In this document: one piece after another, positions 9,421-20,400 of the stretch
Layout: every line of letters begins with the position of its first letter
Numbering within the stretch: the first letter of the stretch is position 1
NCBI GenBank assembly: GCA_037043015.1
Contig: CM073325.1
Location: 2,358,501-2,422,500, forward strand
DNA: 64,000 bases
Source of the DNA: Bryum argenteum
Taxonomy: Eukaryota > Streptophyta > Bryopsida > Bryales > Bryaceae
Direction of reading: 5' to 3'
Notes under the pieces: model-generated
The model's database searches: none
The model's input: the letters and a program-made list of their open reading frames with translations, nothing else
Told to the model about the DNA's origin: nothing
Made by a program: the position numbers and the translations under genes

Positions 9421-10941
9421 TTATGAACAATTTTGAATGCTCACTTTAGTCAAAATAGGAAAGAAAGCAGTGTGGAATAACGACCTTAAGTAGTACCACA
9501 TATTCATGTAAAGAGACAGCCATTTCAACACAATGATTGCAATTTGAAAATGTAAGAAACAGCACCATATAAAATAGTGAAAACATGAGACTCCAAAATG
9601 CTCAATCAAACAAAGGAAAATTAGTTCCACACGAATGCGAAGGCGAGTTTTGATGAAGCTGCAATTTATATAGAAACAATAATGTACAAGAAAAGATTTC
9701 AAACGACTGAAACCTCCAGAGCACAACAACCAGTCAATCGAAACCAAACATGAATCAGATTTTTCATGCTTCCATTTCTCACAAATTGAACCTAATTCTC
9801 CAACAGAGCTGGCAATATAGACATCCTCGACATGAGAAGATTCGTCAATATCAAGGTAAGTTGAATCTGCCTCCGAGATGGGTGAACCGCAGCCACCTTC
9901 TTCAACATCAGGAATTGAAGCTTCCAGGCATGTCGAAGGAGGGAGGGAGAGCGTGTCGGTGTCAAGAGTACTCGGGGGCGGAGAAACGGCTTTCGGTGAT
10001 CGAACAACGATCCAGGGGCCGTCAGGCATGCTCCAGGAATTGTCCTTTGACAGAGGGCTGATCAACCCGCGCTTGAGTAATGAAGGCGTGGAGGATGAGT
10101 CCGAGAATTCGGAGTCGTCCACGGTGATGGTGATGAGCTGCTTCGATGGGGGAGCACTGGCGAATCGACTCGTAAGAAATGGGTGGTGCAGGAGCTGGGC
10201 GCTAGTCCATCGCTTGGACGGCTCCCGCTGGAAGCAGCGGCTCAGAAAATCCTTCGCCTCCGCGGAGAGCGACGCCGGCACTTCGGGAATCTCCTCCGTG
10301 CACGCGATGTGATAAAGCGCCGCGAATTGGTTCGTCATCTGGCTCCACGGCGCCCGTCCCGTGGCCATCTCCAGCACAGTGCACCCCAGTGACCATATAT
10401 CACTCGCAGGCCCCTGGTCCTCCTGCAAGATCACCTCCGGCGCCATCCAGAGCGGTGTGCCCGCCATCGCGCGCTCCTCCCCCACTCGCTTCGACGATCC
10501 GAAGTCCGTCAGCTTCACCGCGCCTCCGCTCCCTACTAGAACATTCTTCCCCTTGATATCACAGTGCACAATTCCCTGACTATGCAAATACTCGATCCCC
10601 TGCACAATTCCCCGCGTGTACGTCCTGAGAAACTGCTCATCGAAGCTCGCGAATTGCTTGACGAACTCCGTCAGGTTCCCACCCGGCATGTGCTCCAGGA
10701 AAGCGTTTCGCAGAGTGATCCCGTCTTCGACTGTCCAATCGCTCCCGTAGCATCGCACGATGTGCTCCGAATTTAGCCCCTGGAGGATTTCAATCTCGTT
10801 CTCAATTGCCTGGAGCGCGCCCGGAGCGCTCGCTTGCACGCTCTTGACTGCGAAAACTTCCCCACAGTCCCTCTTCACCGCCAAATTCACGCTTCCGAAC
10901 GAACCTGCCCCGAGCAACTTCCCCCGAATCCAAGCTGCCAT
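9421..10941 (-). CDS. MAPKKK17/18-like protein kinase (tandem copy 1)
   Basis: A single-exon kinase gene. The N-terminal kinase domain (about residues 4-258) has the Gly loop GAGSFG (11-16), the ATP-binding Lys33 in FAVKSV, the catalytic HCDIKGKN with Asp128, DFG at 146-148, and GTPLWMAPEV (161-170), typical of MEKK-type MAPKKKs. These phosphorylate MAPKKs; in Arabidopsis the intronless MAPKKK17/18 type acts in ABA and stress signalling. The C-terminal tail is Ser/Pro-rich and regulatory-looking. The ORF is 506 codons against 438 in copy 2. The two tails stop aligning shortly after a shared WLLCSGG, so the last 80 or so hydrophobic residues here may be read-through into former 3' UTR. ATG 10941 is chosen because both copies share it and it lies about 65 bp below a TATA box. 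Confidence 0.85.
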   Translation of the reverse strand: MAAWIRGKLLGAGSFGSVNLAVKRDCGEVFAVKSVQASAPGALQAIENEIEILQGLNSEHIVRCYGSDWTVEDGITLRNAFLEHMPGGNLTEFVKQFASFDEQFLRTYTRGIVQGIEYLHSQGIVHCDIKGKNVLVGSGGAVKLTDFGSSKRVGEERAMAGTPLWMAPEVILQEDQGPASDIWSLGCTVLEMATGRAPWSQMTNQFAALYHIACTEEIPEVPASLSAEAKDFLSRCFQREPSKRWTSAQLLHHPFLTSRFASAPPSKQLITITVDDSEFSDSSSTPSLLKRGLISPLSKDNSWSMPDGPWIVVRSPKAVSPPPSTLDTDTLSLPPSTCLEASIPDVEEGGCGSPISEADSTYLDIDESSHVEDVYIASSVGELGSICEKWKHEKSDSCLVSIDWLLCSGGFSRLKSFLVHYCFYINCSFIKTRLRIRVELIFLCLIEHFGVSCFHYFIWCCFLHFQIAIIVLKWLSLYMNMWYYLRSLFHTAFFPILTKVSIQNCS

Positions 10942-11004
10942 AGCTAGCTAAACTCACTTCAAGTTTTCAAGTTCAAGATCAAACATCCGACAAGCTCCGC
11001 ATGG

Positions 11005-11053
11005 TTATATACTCTGGCTCAGGAAGGTGAGGGCCGAGTGGTGGCAAAACGTG
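11005..11053 (-). promoter_or_regulatory. core promoter of MAPKKK copy 1: TATA box and ACGTG core
   Basis: On the minus strand a TATATAA box (11005-11011) lies about 65 bp above the ATG. An ACGTG core (11049-11053 on the plus strand) lies about 108 bp above it. Both are kept in copy 2. ACGTG is the core of ABRE and G-box sites, known in ABA-responsive promoters; the link here is inference. Confidence 0.5.
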
Positions 11054-11678
11054 CTCAGTTGATATTGTCATATGTCAAATTTTGCTACAGTAACACTAGG
11101 GACCTCTTTTGTGTCGGCATTTTGAGTTGCACGCCACCTCCCACCACTCTTGATCCTCCGTGGCGTCAGCTCTGGTACAAAAAGTAACTTTCAACCAGAA
11201 TCCTAAGCTCAGAGTGGTGTTTTTATACAGTATTTTGAATGGGGGGTGACGCATGGTCGTTTGAATGAGGTCAAAAAGCTTCGACAGCGGTACCGAGAAT
11301 TGAGCAGCCTCCCTTGCAGCTTCGTGACGATGAGCAAGGATCTTTCATCAGGTGCCTTGGAAATAGATATATTATATTATCTGTCTGCGAACGTGGTGAA
11401 TGAGATTCTCGTGGCGACGTACGATGTTCGTTGTTTTCTTTTCAAATTTTTTTGGAATATCCAAAGCGGGGCATTGGGATTGGCGGACCAAGCGCAGTTA
11501 TGAGAGAAAGGTGTGATCATGGGCGACTTTGATTGCTACCTCAAATCAAAATTGGGGGAAAGCAGTGGAATGACTGACTTTACTAGCAGCAGTTATTCAT
11601 GTCAAGAGAAACAACTATCCCAACACAACGTCAGAAAACGCACTAGATAAAGGTGCAAGCATGAGACTCAAAAATGTG

Positions 11679-12995
11679 TCAGTCAAACAAAGATGGTTGA
11701 AAAGAGCAATTATCAAAGGAAACACACGAGATTTGGTGAAGCTGCAATTTATTATTTTTATGCAGTAATATACAAGACCTCCAACAACGGAGACCTCCAG
11801 AGCACAACAACCAGCAAAGCGGAATCAAACATGAATCATGTTTCCACTTCTCCAAAATGGAATCTAATTTTCTGGCAATACAATCATCCTCGACATGATA
11901 ATAACATTCGTGAGTCCCAAGGTAACTTGAATCCGCCTCAGAAATCTTGAAGCCGTCATCACCGCCATCAGCAACATCATCAGAGATCGCAACTTTCAGA
12001 AACGTCGAAGGAGCAAGGGTGTCGGTGTGGAGAGGCGGAGAAACGGATTTCGGTGATCGAACAACAATCCAGGGACTATCAGACATGCTCCAGTCCGAAT
12101 TGTCCTTGACTTGCACCGGACTGATCAAACCACGCTTCAGCAACGAAGGCGTGGAGGAGTCCGAGGAGTCCGAGAATTCAACATCGCAGTCCGTGGTGAT
12201 GGTGAGGGGAGTGGCGAATCGACTCGTAAGAAACGGGTGGTGCAGGAGCTGGACGCTCGTCCATCGCTTGGACGGCTCCCGCTGGAAGCAGTGGCTCAGA
12301 AAATCCTTCGCCTCAACAGAAAGCGACGCCGGGACTTCAGGAATCTCCTCCGTGCACGCGATGTGATAAAGCGCCGCGAATTGATTCGTAATCTGACTCC
12401 ACGGCGCCCGTCCCGTGGCCATCTCCAGCACAGTGCACCCCAGTGACCAAATATCAGACGCCGGACCCTGCTCTTCCTGCCAGATAACCTCCGGCGCCAT
12501 CCACAACGGCGTGCCCGCCATCGCGCGCTCCTCCCCCACTCGCTTCGACGATCCGAAGTCCGTCAGCTTCACCGCGCCTCCGCTCCCTACTAGAACATTC
12601 TTCCCCTTGATATCACAGTGCACAATTCCCTGACTATGCAAATACTCGATCCCCTGCACAATTCCCCGCGTGTACGTCCGGAGCAATTGCTCATCGAAGC
12701 TCGCGAATTGCTTGACGAACTCCGTCAGGTTCCCACCCGGCATGTACTCCAGGAAAGCATTTCGCAGAGTGATCCCGTCTTCGACTGTCCAATCGCTCCC
12801 GTAGCATCCAACTACGTAGTCCGAATTTAGCGATTGAAGGATTTCAATCTCGTTTTCAAGTGCATGGAGCGCGCCCGGAGCGCTCGCTGGCACGCTCTTG
12901 ACTGCGAAAACTTCCCCACAGTCCCTCTTCACCGCCAAATTCACGCTTCCGAACGAACCTGCCCCGAGCAACTTCCCCCGAATCCAAGCTGCCAT
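11679..12995 (-). CDS. MAPKKK17/18-like protein kinase (tandem copy 2)
   Basis: Second copy of the kinase, 438 residues, single exon. The kinase domain is nearly identical to copy 1, with Lys33, HCDIKGKN, DFG and GTPLWMAPEV all present. Differences are scattered (for example SDYVVGCYGSDW for SEHIVRCYGSDW). The linker after residue 260 is less conserved, with insertions such as SDSSDSSTPS. The C-terminus ends soon after the shared WLLCSGG region, so it is probably closer to the ancestral length than copy 1. Both copies appear intact and expressible. Confidence 0.85.
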   Translation of the reverse strand: MAAWIRGKLLGAGSFGSVNLAVKRDCGEVFAVKSVPASAPGALHALENEIEILQSLNSDYVVGCYGSDWTVEDGITLRNAFLEYMPGGNLTEFVKQFASFDEQLLRTYTRGIVQGIEYLHSQGIVHCDIKGKNVLVGSGGAVKLTDFGSSKRVGEERAMAGTPLWMAPEVIWQEEQGPASDIWSLGCTVLEMATGRAPWSQITNQFAALYHIACTEEIPEVPASLSVEAKDFLSHCFQREPSKRWTSVQLLHHPFLTSRFATPLTITTDCDVEFSDSSDSSTPSLLKRGLISPVQVKDNSDWSMSDSPWIVVRSPKSVSPPLHTDTLAPSTFLKVAISDDVADGGDDGFKISEADSSYLGTHECYYHVEDDCIARKLDSILEKWKHDSCLIPLCWLLCSGGLRCWRSCILLHKNNKLQLHQISCVSFDNCSFQPSLFD

Positions 12996-13058
12996 AGCTA
13001 GCTAAACCCAGTTCAATTCTTCAAGTTCAAGCTCAAATTTCCGACAAGTTCCGCATGG

Positions 13059-13108
13059 TTATATACTCTGGCTCAGAAAAGGTGAGGGCCGAGTGGTGGC
13101 AAAACGTG
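13059..13108 (-). promoter_or_regulatory. core promoter of MAPKKK copy 2: TATA box and ACGTG core
   Basis: TATATAA (minus strand, 13059-13065) and ACGTG (13104-13108) sit at the same distances from the ATG (about 65 and 109 bp) as in copy 1. The upstream block with catatgtcaaattttgctac is also shared. Confidence 0.5.
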
Positions 13109-14117
13109 CTCTGCTGAAATCGTCATATGTCAAATTTTGCTACAGGAACAGTAGCTATCTTTTATGTCGGCATTTTCAGCTCCCACGTCACCTTTCCCCA
13201 CTCTTGATCCTCCATAGCGTCAGCTCTGGTACAAAAAGTAACTTCCAACCAGAATCCGAACGTTAAAGTTGTGTTTTTATACAGTATTTCGAATGGGGGA
13301 TGACGCATGGAATGGGGGGGGAGGGTCGTTTAACTGCCACAGGTCAAAAAGCTTCGACAGGGGTACCGAAAACTTGAGCAGCCTCGCTTGCAGCTTCGTG
13401 ACGATGAGCAAGGATCCCCCACCAGGTGGTTCGGAAATGGAAATCTGATGTCATCTGTCTGCAAACGTGGGTGAATGGGATTCTCCTGGCGACGTAACCA
13501 TGTTCGGTCTTCTTCTTTTATTAATATTCAAATTGGGGCATTGGGAGTGTCGGAGCAAGCGCAGTTTGCTCCGCCACCACTTTTGAAGCTGCTCATTCGA
13601 CTTTATCCGTGTCTGTGGGTCCCCAGGAGGGGCAGATATGTTTATCCTCCAATTTGGAGGCGTTGTGGCTCTCTTGAGGTTCAGACAGATTTTTCGCATA
13701 TACTGTCCCCATTGACTTTCTGACTCGTATGTTCACACTTCCATTTGTTTTGAAGTTAGTCTCCTTTTATTTGCTTATTGGGTGATTGGGTTTGGCGTAT
13801 GGTAGGTGGTTGAAAACCCCAAATCGCTCATAGGCCAATTCGAGTTAGGAGGTACATTGTAGCTGTAAACTTCTAGTTGTAAACTTTGATGTACTCATAG
13901 TGTATATTCAAAGTTGAGTGGTTTTGGGTACACTTACATGTTTCACTTTCAAAAGTTATTACTTTTTCAATTTTAATTAAAAATTAAGGATTCCCCTTCA
14001 TCCAGTCTCTTACATACTTTGTTCATTCACTAAAACTAATTCACTTGACCACTTGCCAATGTGCTTGTCAATCTAAAAATCCACCCGTTTCTGAGCCACT
14101 TATTATAGTATTGTTTG

Positions 14118-14201
14118 TACTATTTAAAAGAACTTAAGAACATTAATGGAAGATACGCATACTATCTAAAAGAACTGAAGAACATTGATGGAAGATACGC
14201 A
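14118..14201. repeat. 42-bp tandem repeat, two units
   Basis: Units 14118-14159 and 14160-14201 differ at only a few positions. The common part includes aagaacattratggaagat. It lies in otherwise AT-rich intergenic DNA (13566-14372) with no supported gene. Confidence 0.9.
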
Positions 14202-14372
14202 TCTATAGTTTCTCGAAAACCAGAAACCAAATTGCAGATGTTGTCCAACAGGGTGGATGAGTTTGTTCCTTGGAGCTTCGGGCAGCTATTTATTTGTAAA
14301 ATATCTATTGGTACGTTACAATCTCCCCCTTCATTAAAAATCATCGTCCTCAGTGGTGAAGTTTAAATAAGT

Positions 14373-14800
14373 TTGAAGTACCCATAACCACCAACATAAG
14401 AAAATTCGCCCATTTGTAAATGGTCTATTTATAGTGGGTAATTTTTTTTGGGTGGCAAGATAGTTTTTAGGAAGGTTCGTAATTTTTTTATATTTTTTTG
14501 TAAAACACATGAATTAATACAAATTTTCAAACAGTAAAGTACTGCAGGACCCGTAATCAACCTATAGGGTATGCAAAAACCACCTTAGGTGGTACAAATT
14601 TCCATTCATGATTCTACCCAAAACCACCAGCTTTTTGATTGTTTTGATTGGTCAGTTTGAATTGAGTGTTCTGACAATGCTAGTTCTGGCTAGGTGCGGT
14701 TATTGGGAGACCTACATGTTGATAGTGGGGGTGGCTAGGTGCGGTTATTGGGAGACCTACATGTTGATAGTGGGGGTGCTGGTGGTTATGGGTACTTCAA
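14373..14800. mobile_element. small inverted-repeat-bounded element, possible MITE
   Basis: Perfect 19-bp inverted repeats gaagtacccataaccacca (14375-14393) and its complement (14780-14798), extended by a base or two, bound a 428-bp segment without coding. I see no clear target duplication. Just inside the right end is a 45-bp tandem duplication (14688-14732 and 14733-14777). The family is unknown and the ends differ from the TTAA elements. Confidence 0.55.
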
Positions 14801-15604
14801 CCATAGTTTGTTCTGACCAAACTTATGAAATACTAGAGTTGAACACTTTGATTGTATGAAATACTGTGATTGAAGAACCAAGTGGGATTGGCATGGGGTT
14901 GAAAGTGGGTCCATTACGCACAAGCCTAGTGTTGTTGGGTTCACCTACGTTACAAAATTTTGTTAGGAAAGCTTGCCAATCGGAAAGCTTGCTCCTCCTT
15001 TATGAATGATTTGTATCATGTCATCCTTTTCTTCTTTTCAAGATCTGGTTATCGAAATTTTCACAAATCTTCACCCCCAAGAATTGAGCGACTCCAACAA
15101 AATCTATGTCCTTCACTCGTGTACTGTTGACAATTTCCTGAACTATTCGAAGAAACCCACTACCTTAACAATCTTCTCGAGCATGTTACATTTCAGTTTT
15201 CTGATACCACCTCAATTCGCTAGGCAGGATGTCACACCTTCAATCTCGATGCATCGTGCCCCATTAGAGTCCCAACAGGATAATCAAACGCACGGGAAAA
15301 ACTCAGACAGAAAACAATATAAACGAGTACAAGTTTCCATTACGGTTCAATTGCAACAAAGTCAAGATTATTCCAAGTTCAAGCGGCGTGCTAACGTACT
15401 GTCATAAAACAAAAAGGTGTCTCCTGTTCAGATGGTTCCATTTCAACTAACCAACACAATTGAGACTACAAAAGAGAAGTAAAGCAAAGTTTGCAGCCAG
15501 CCATAACAGCTTCAGTCTCGAGACTGATATCTCCCATAGAAAAGCATCACCTCCTCCCGAAACGAAAGTGCAATAGAACACGATTTCTCCCCCACTTGTA
15601 CTTA
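14801..15604. other. intergenic and 3' flank of the zinc-knuckle gene
   Basis: A 133-codon plus-strand ORF (15006-15407) has no recognisable feature. The part from 15420 to 15604 is likely 3' UTR of the minus-strand zinc-knuckle gene. Confidence 0.4.
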
Positions 15605-17439
15605 TCACCGGCGACGAGGTCCTCGAGTAACCATAGGCGTTGATGGACATTCCACAGCCAAGTGTCCACGGCCACCGCAGTTGTTGCAAATAACGGCCTG
15701 AGAAAACAAAGCAACGTCGAGGTAAAGCACCTCATAAAAGAAAACGATCCAATATACACTAACACTTGCAGTGCTAGCTACACAACCAAGACGTGTAATT
15801 CTACCACCAGGACGGAGGAAATATACCTGCATGCAGTCTTTGCTTTTGTGGCCGCGTTGGTGACAGTTATGGCAAATCATATCACTGGCATTGAAGGTAG
15901 AAGCAGGTCCTCTAAGAGGAGGAGGGGCGGTGCCCGCAAGCGGACATTCCCGTGCAATGTGACCAGGTTGGCTGCAGCTATTGCAGACGGGACTATTCGG
16001 GCAGTCCCGGGCCAGATGACCGGGCTGGCGACAGTTGTTGCAAGCCTTCTCGTTAGGGCAGTCGACAGCAAGATGCCCTGGTCGGTAACAGTTGTTGCAG
16101 AGCCACGCTTTGGGAATCCCTTGCTCCTGCGCAGCACACCCCTTCGCAAGATGTCCAGGTTTTCCGCAGTTGTTGCAGATTGGTTCACTGCGGCACTCGC
16201 TTGCGATATGTCCTGGCTTCTTGCAGTTCCGGCATAGTGGCTCCACGGGACACGACGCGGCAATGTGCCTGAAAAACAGTGCAGCTCAATTATCAACATT
16301 TTGTAACGCTTCCAGAAAATGTGAGTCTAAAACGACAGAAACAGAACGCCGAGGACGTACCCAGAGCCTCCGCAATTGTTACAGACTGCTGCGTTAGGGC
16401 AATCACGAGCGAAATGACCGGTTCGCCTGCAATTGTTACATAGCTCGGGAGCTACATTCCTGTAAACAAGTCGAGCATTAAAACGCAAGTACGACATGAG
16501 CACACTCATCAAATAACTGACAGTATGCTTGCACGGAAGGTATAGTGATTCAGCGGACTTTACACAGACAGTTGCAGAAGATGGAACTTTCTCACTCTAA
16601 TATCCACCAAAAGAATGCATAATACAAGTGAGAAAGATGGTTATAAGCTGAACCACATTCACTCCTAATGATGTTCCCCAGTGTAGCCTGTGGCACTCGC
16701 CATGTTCAAACTGGGAGGCATGGCTCGCAATCCTCAAACTGTCCACCGAAGCAAATAGACATGGGACGTCTGCACAGATTCCGTGCTGGGAAGATCTTGG
16801 AGGAATTACTTAAGCCACTACCCATCAAATCACCACCACCACCACCACCACCACCAACTACTTTCCCCAAAACCATTCACAAACTTCAGTCATACCAGAG
16901 CACACTCCACTTCCACAGACTCCCGCCTCAACCACTTCCTACATCTCATCATACAAAACTCCCTCCAGATTCTCTAGTGGGCCCTTCACATCCTTCACCT
17001 ACATTGCTTCCCCCACTCCCCACAGTCCAACCCTCCACTTCTCCAGACATGCCATACCCAGAACTTCTCTCTTCACCCTGCACTCCAACCCCATGTAACA
17101 ACAACCCTCCATTCTTTCCACCCAGCAACCTCCAGTCTTCAACGATCCGTATCAAACACATTTTTTTCCCACAACGATTTGCATCCTCGAAAAGGCCCAT
17201 GCCTTTGGCTTTGCACAAGAAGACGGAGTTGAGGCAGCTCAAAAGTGGATGCATCACCTGGAAGGCCCCGATCGCGGGCCATACCCGTTGCTCTCTCGCG
17301 GGTTATACACCTTGTAAGGACTGTTTCGACGAAACGTACGCTTCCCTACAATCCCACTCTGAATCCGCCGACCCCCGCCCCGCGCGGTAAGATCATCTAA
17401 ACTCATCCCTAACTTCGTCTGGGTATCAAGGGCAGACAT
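15605..17439 (-). CDS. nine-knuckle CCHC zinc finger protein with N-terminal UAP56-binding-like motif
   Basis: Four exons on the minus strand: 17439-17258, 16459-16361, 16268-15827 and 15697-15605, all with GT-AG borders in phase, giving 271 residues. The N-terminal exon carries [17 protein letters not shown], which fits the UAP56-binding motif pattern (LDMSLDDII) of ALY/UIF mRNA-export adaptors, followed by an Arg/Ser/Gly-rich stretch. Nine CX2CX4HX4C knuckles follow from residue 68, for example [28 protein letters not shown] and [14 protein letters not shown]. The knuckle order matches the plant GIS2/HEXBP-like family, which binds single-stranded nucleic acid. The C-terminus is short and basic. 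The 798-bp first intron is GT-rich on the sense strand. Export adaptor function is inference. Confidence 0.8.
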
Positions 17440-20400
17440 TCAATCTCCTTCTATATCCCCTCCAAAATGCTCCTTGCGAATCTTGTCCTGCTTCTGTGCC
17501 CTTCACTTCCTTCAAAGCTCCCTTCCTTCTGCGAGGACAAGGATAACGTTAAAAAAAAAAAAAAAAAAAAAAGCGAAACAAAACGTTCTGAAGACTATGC
17601 ATACAACTGTTCTGAAAGTGAATACTAGCGACATTTTCACGTGCACATAGATTAAGTGTTCATCTATGACCACGGGACCGGGAAAAATTCAAACACACAC
17701 TGCTCGAATTGCTTTCCGAGACAATGGAGGTTGTAACGAAATAAAAAACCCACCCTAAAAAGTTTCGCATCAAGCACCACTGTCCTTTAAAACCTACATT
17801 ACTACCTCCACCAACGAGTCTTGTAATGCATATCTCTGCTACCGATTTCACGCGTTCTACGTAAAGATCCTCAAAGCACACACAAATCACGACGCCTGCT
17901 TTCATTGAAGACCAGATTATTGTCATTCTCAGCCCGATCAATTCGACCACAAAGCACCAGATGAACTTCTACCACAAAACTACCTCAGCAAACAGAAACG
18001 TCGATTCCCAACTCCAGCTTGCGCTTCCAACCCGTCACCTCACAATCCACCAAAGCTAACACTTCAATGTATGACTTTCTTCCTTGAGTGAAACCCTAAT
18101 ACACCAAAAGACCTTAGGATACAATTCCGTTACACGAGCATTAAGCTACGCTGATTCTTAATAAACAAAGACTAAAAAGAAGAGAGAATTTAAGGTAACG
18201 AACCGAGTGTCAAGAAGCCGGATTTGCGAGAACGGTGGAAGAAACGAATACTTCAAGAGCGAGCGGCAAAGAAAAATAAAGTAGAGGGCGTAAGAGAGAC
18301 AGGAAATAGTTCCGAATTGCGCGTAAACTTGAAGGATTGCTGCAAGAAAGAGAAACTGCGAAGACTCAGGAGAGTCCGCGATGGAGCGCGAGAGAAAGGA
18401 TAGTAGAAAGCAAACACCAAGCGAGGCAAAGATGGTTAGGGTTTAGGGAGGAGCAGTTGCGAATGAAAACGACGCGATTTATCATCCTCTTTCTCGTTTG
18501 CTACATTCATCCGGAGCCTCCCTTTCTCAAAAGAACTACACTAAATTTGATAATTAGTATTAGATACACTAATTTACATAAACATGTTATAATTTTTACT
18601 GTTGTTCAATAATTTTACCCACTATATTGGCCAAGATGGGGTTCCTTATATAGTATCAGATACAATGCTTTTGTTAATTTTTTTAAAATAAAAGCAAAAA
18701 CTTAATCTTCATTTTCAAATCTTATAATAATCTAACACTAATTATCAAATTTATTGTACTGTACATTGGCAATTCTTTTTCCTACTTCTTTCTTCTACCC
18801 TCCCTCATCCTTCCTCTCCAATTGGTAATGAGATAACGGCCTCTTCCCCTACGGAGGTGAAGTAACTCTTTTATTTTTTCCTATGTCGGTGAATTAGGGG
18901 TGAATTTAGGGTGAAATTGGCGCTTCACTTACGTTGGTCTTCTAAGGCTTCTATTCTTCTTCTTTTCTGTTCATGTAACTAATATTGATATCTATGCCAG
19001 TACCAAGGTGGATATGTGGTAAAAAAATGATACACTTCTTAGGGCTGATATGGATTGATATCTCCGATGTTTGAAAAGAATTTCTTGAACCTATAAATAA
19101 ATAAATCTAAATACTGCATATGTTTTTGACAGTGAATGTTCTAAAGTATATCAGATACTATTTGTGGTGTGTCGCTAGGTCACTTTGAAGTCTTGATCTT
19201 GAGATTAGTCATGACGAATTATATTGTGGATGTGGAAAGTATAAGGAGTGTGTTCCAACAAAAATATAGCACAACAATCGCATACAATGTATAATATTTT
19301 TCTAGATGAAAAGGAAGGCTTCTAAAGACGCACTGAATTACTCATACAATCTAGGTTGATAGAAAAGTGACATTATTAGTACTAGGGTTTAGGCACAATA
19401 GGGAATGGTCAAATATAAGGTTTGGGACATGGTTGGAGTTTGAAATAAGGTTGAAGTTTAGAAGGGAAGAAGAACAAGGTCCTAGACAGGAAAATGTACA
19501 AGGTTGAGGATGGGACATATATAGGAATTGCTAGTTTCCATTTTCCAAGTATAGATTTTGGTGCAGCAAGGGACAGGGTTGGGGTTTGAAACAAGGTTGG
19601 AGTTTAGAAGGGAAGAAGAACAAGGTTCCAGATAGGAACATGTACAAGGTTGAGGATAGGACATATATAGGAATTGCGAGTTTCTAAGTATTTATTTTTG
19701 TGTGGCAATGCCACATGAACATGCTAGTAAAACAATTAAGACAATGTTGCATAAAATATTGTATATGGTGACCATGGCATTGGATGGGGAGATGGAAAAC
19801 TTTCATTAGTTCTGCGAAAAGGGTAATGTGAGGTTGGGTATATAGGATTGGTAGTTGGTTATCGTGTGATCAACATGCAATTTCTTTGGATACTATAGAT
19901 GTTTTTGTATTCGTTACTTCTGATGCAACACACATACATTGTGAATCTTAATGCTCTTTCTACTCATAATAAACCCTAATTCTTGTAGGTGTGCTACCAA
20001 AGCTTTAATAAGTTGTGCCAAGAAAATTTAGTCCATTGTCATTAATGTTGGCACTAATAAAAGTTGTTCGCAATAAATTAATACATTCAAGCAACTTATA
20101 ATCGAGTAGCATTTATCACAAATATCAAATAAAATAAGCTAGAATACACGGGGGGAAATATTAAGTTCATATATGTTTGAGACCATTATCACTAAAAAAC
20201 TTACAGCTTAAAAATTGATTGTCTTAAAAATTTATGTTGTGAAGAATTTTTTTTAACTGAATAGTTTTTTGAAGATTGTACAAATGAAATGGAAGCAGAA
20301 GAAATGCTATATACATAACAAGTCATTCAAAATGTTATGATGTTATATACACATATGTTATGTCATAATGTTATACACGTATGGATACTATAACCACAAG

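Larger units (their letters stand above)
9421..13565. repeat. approximately 2.05-kb direct tandem duplication
   Basis: The two kinase genes, their promoters and a few hundred bases of upstream DNA repeat at an offset of 2054 bp at the ATGs and about 2074 bp at the far upstream end (ttgcagcttcgtgacgatga at 11314 and 13388). The left unit ends near 11506 and the right near 13565, where similarity stops just after gcaagcgcag or accaagcgcag. Confidence 0.85.

Noticed and set aside
16668-17390. 240-codon plus-strand ORF rich in Pro and Ser
   Set aside because: It lies over the first intron and exon 1 of the minus-strand zinc-knuckle gene, whose splice phases match perfectly; the ORF reflects C-rich intron composition.
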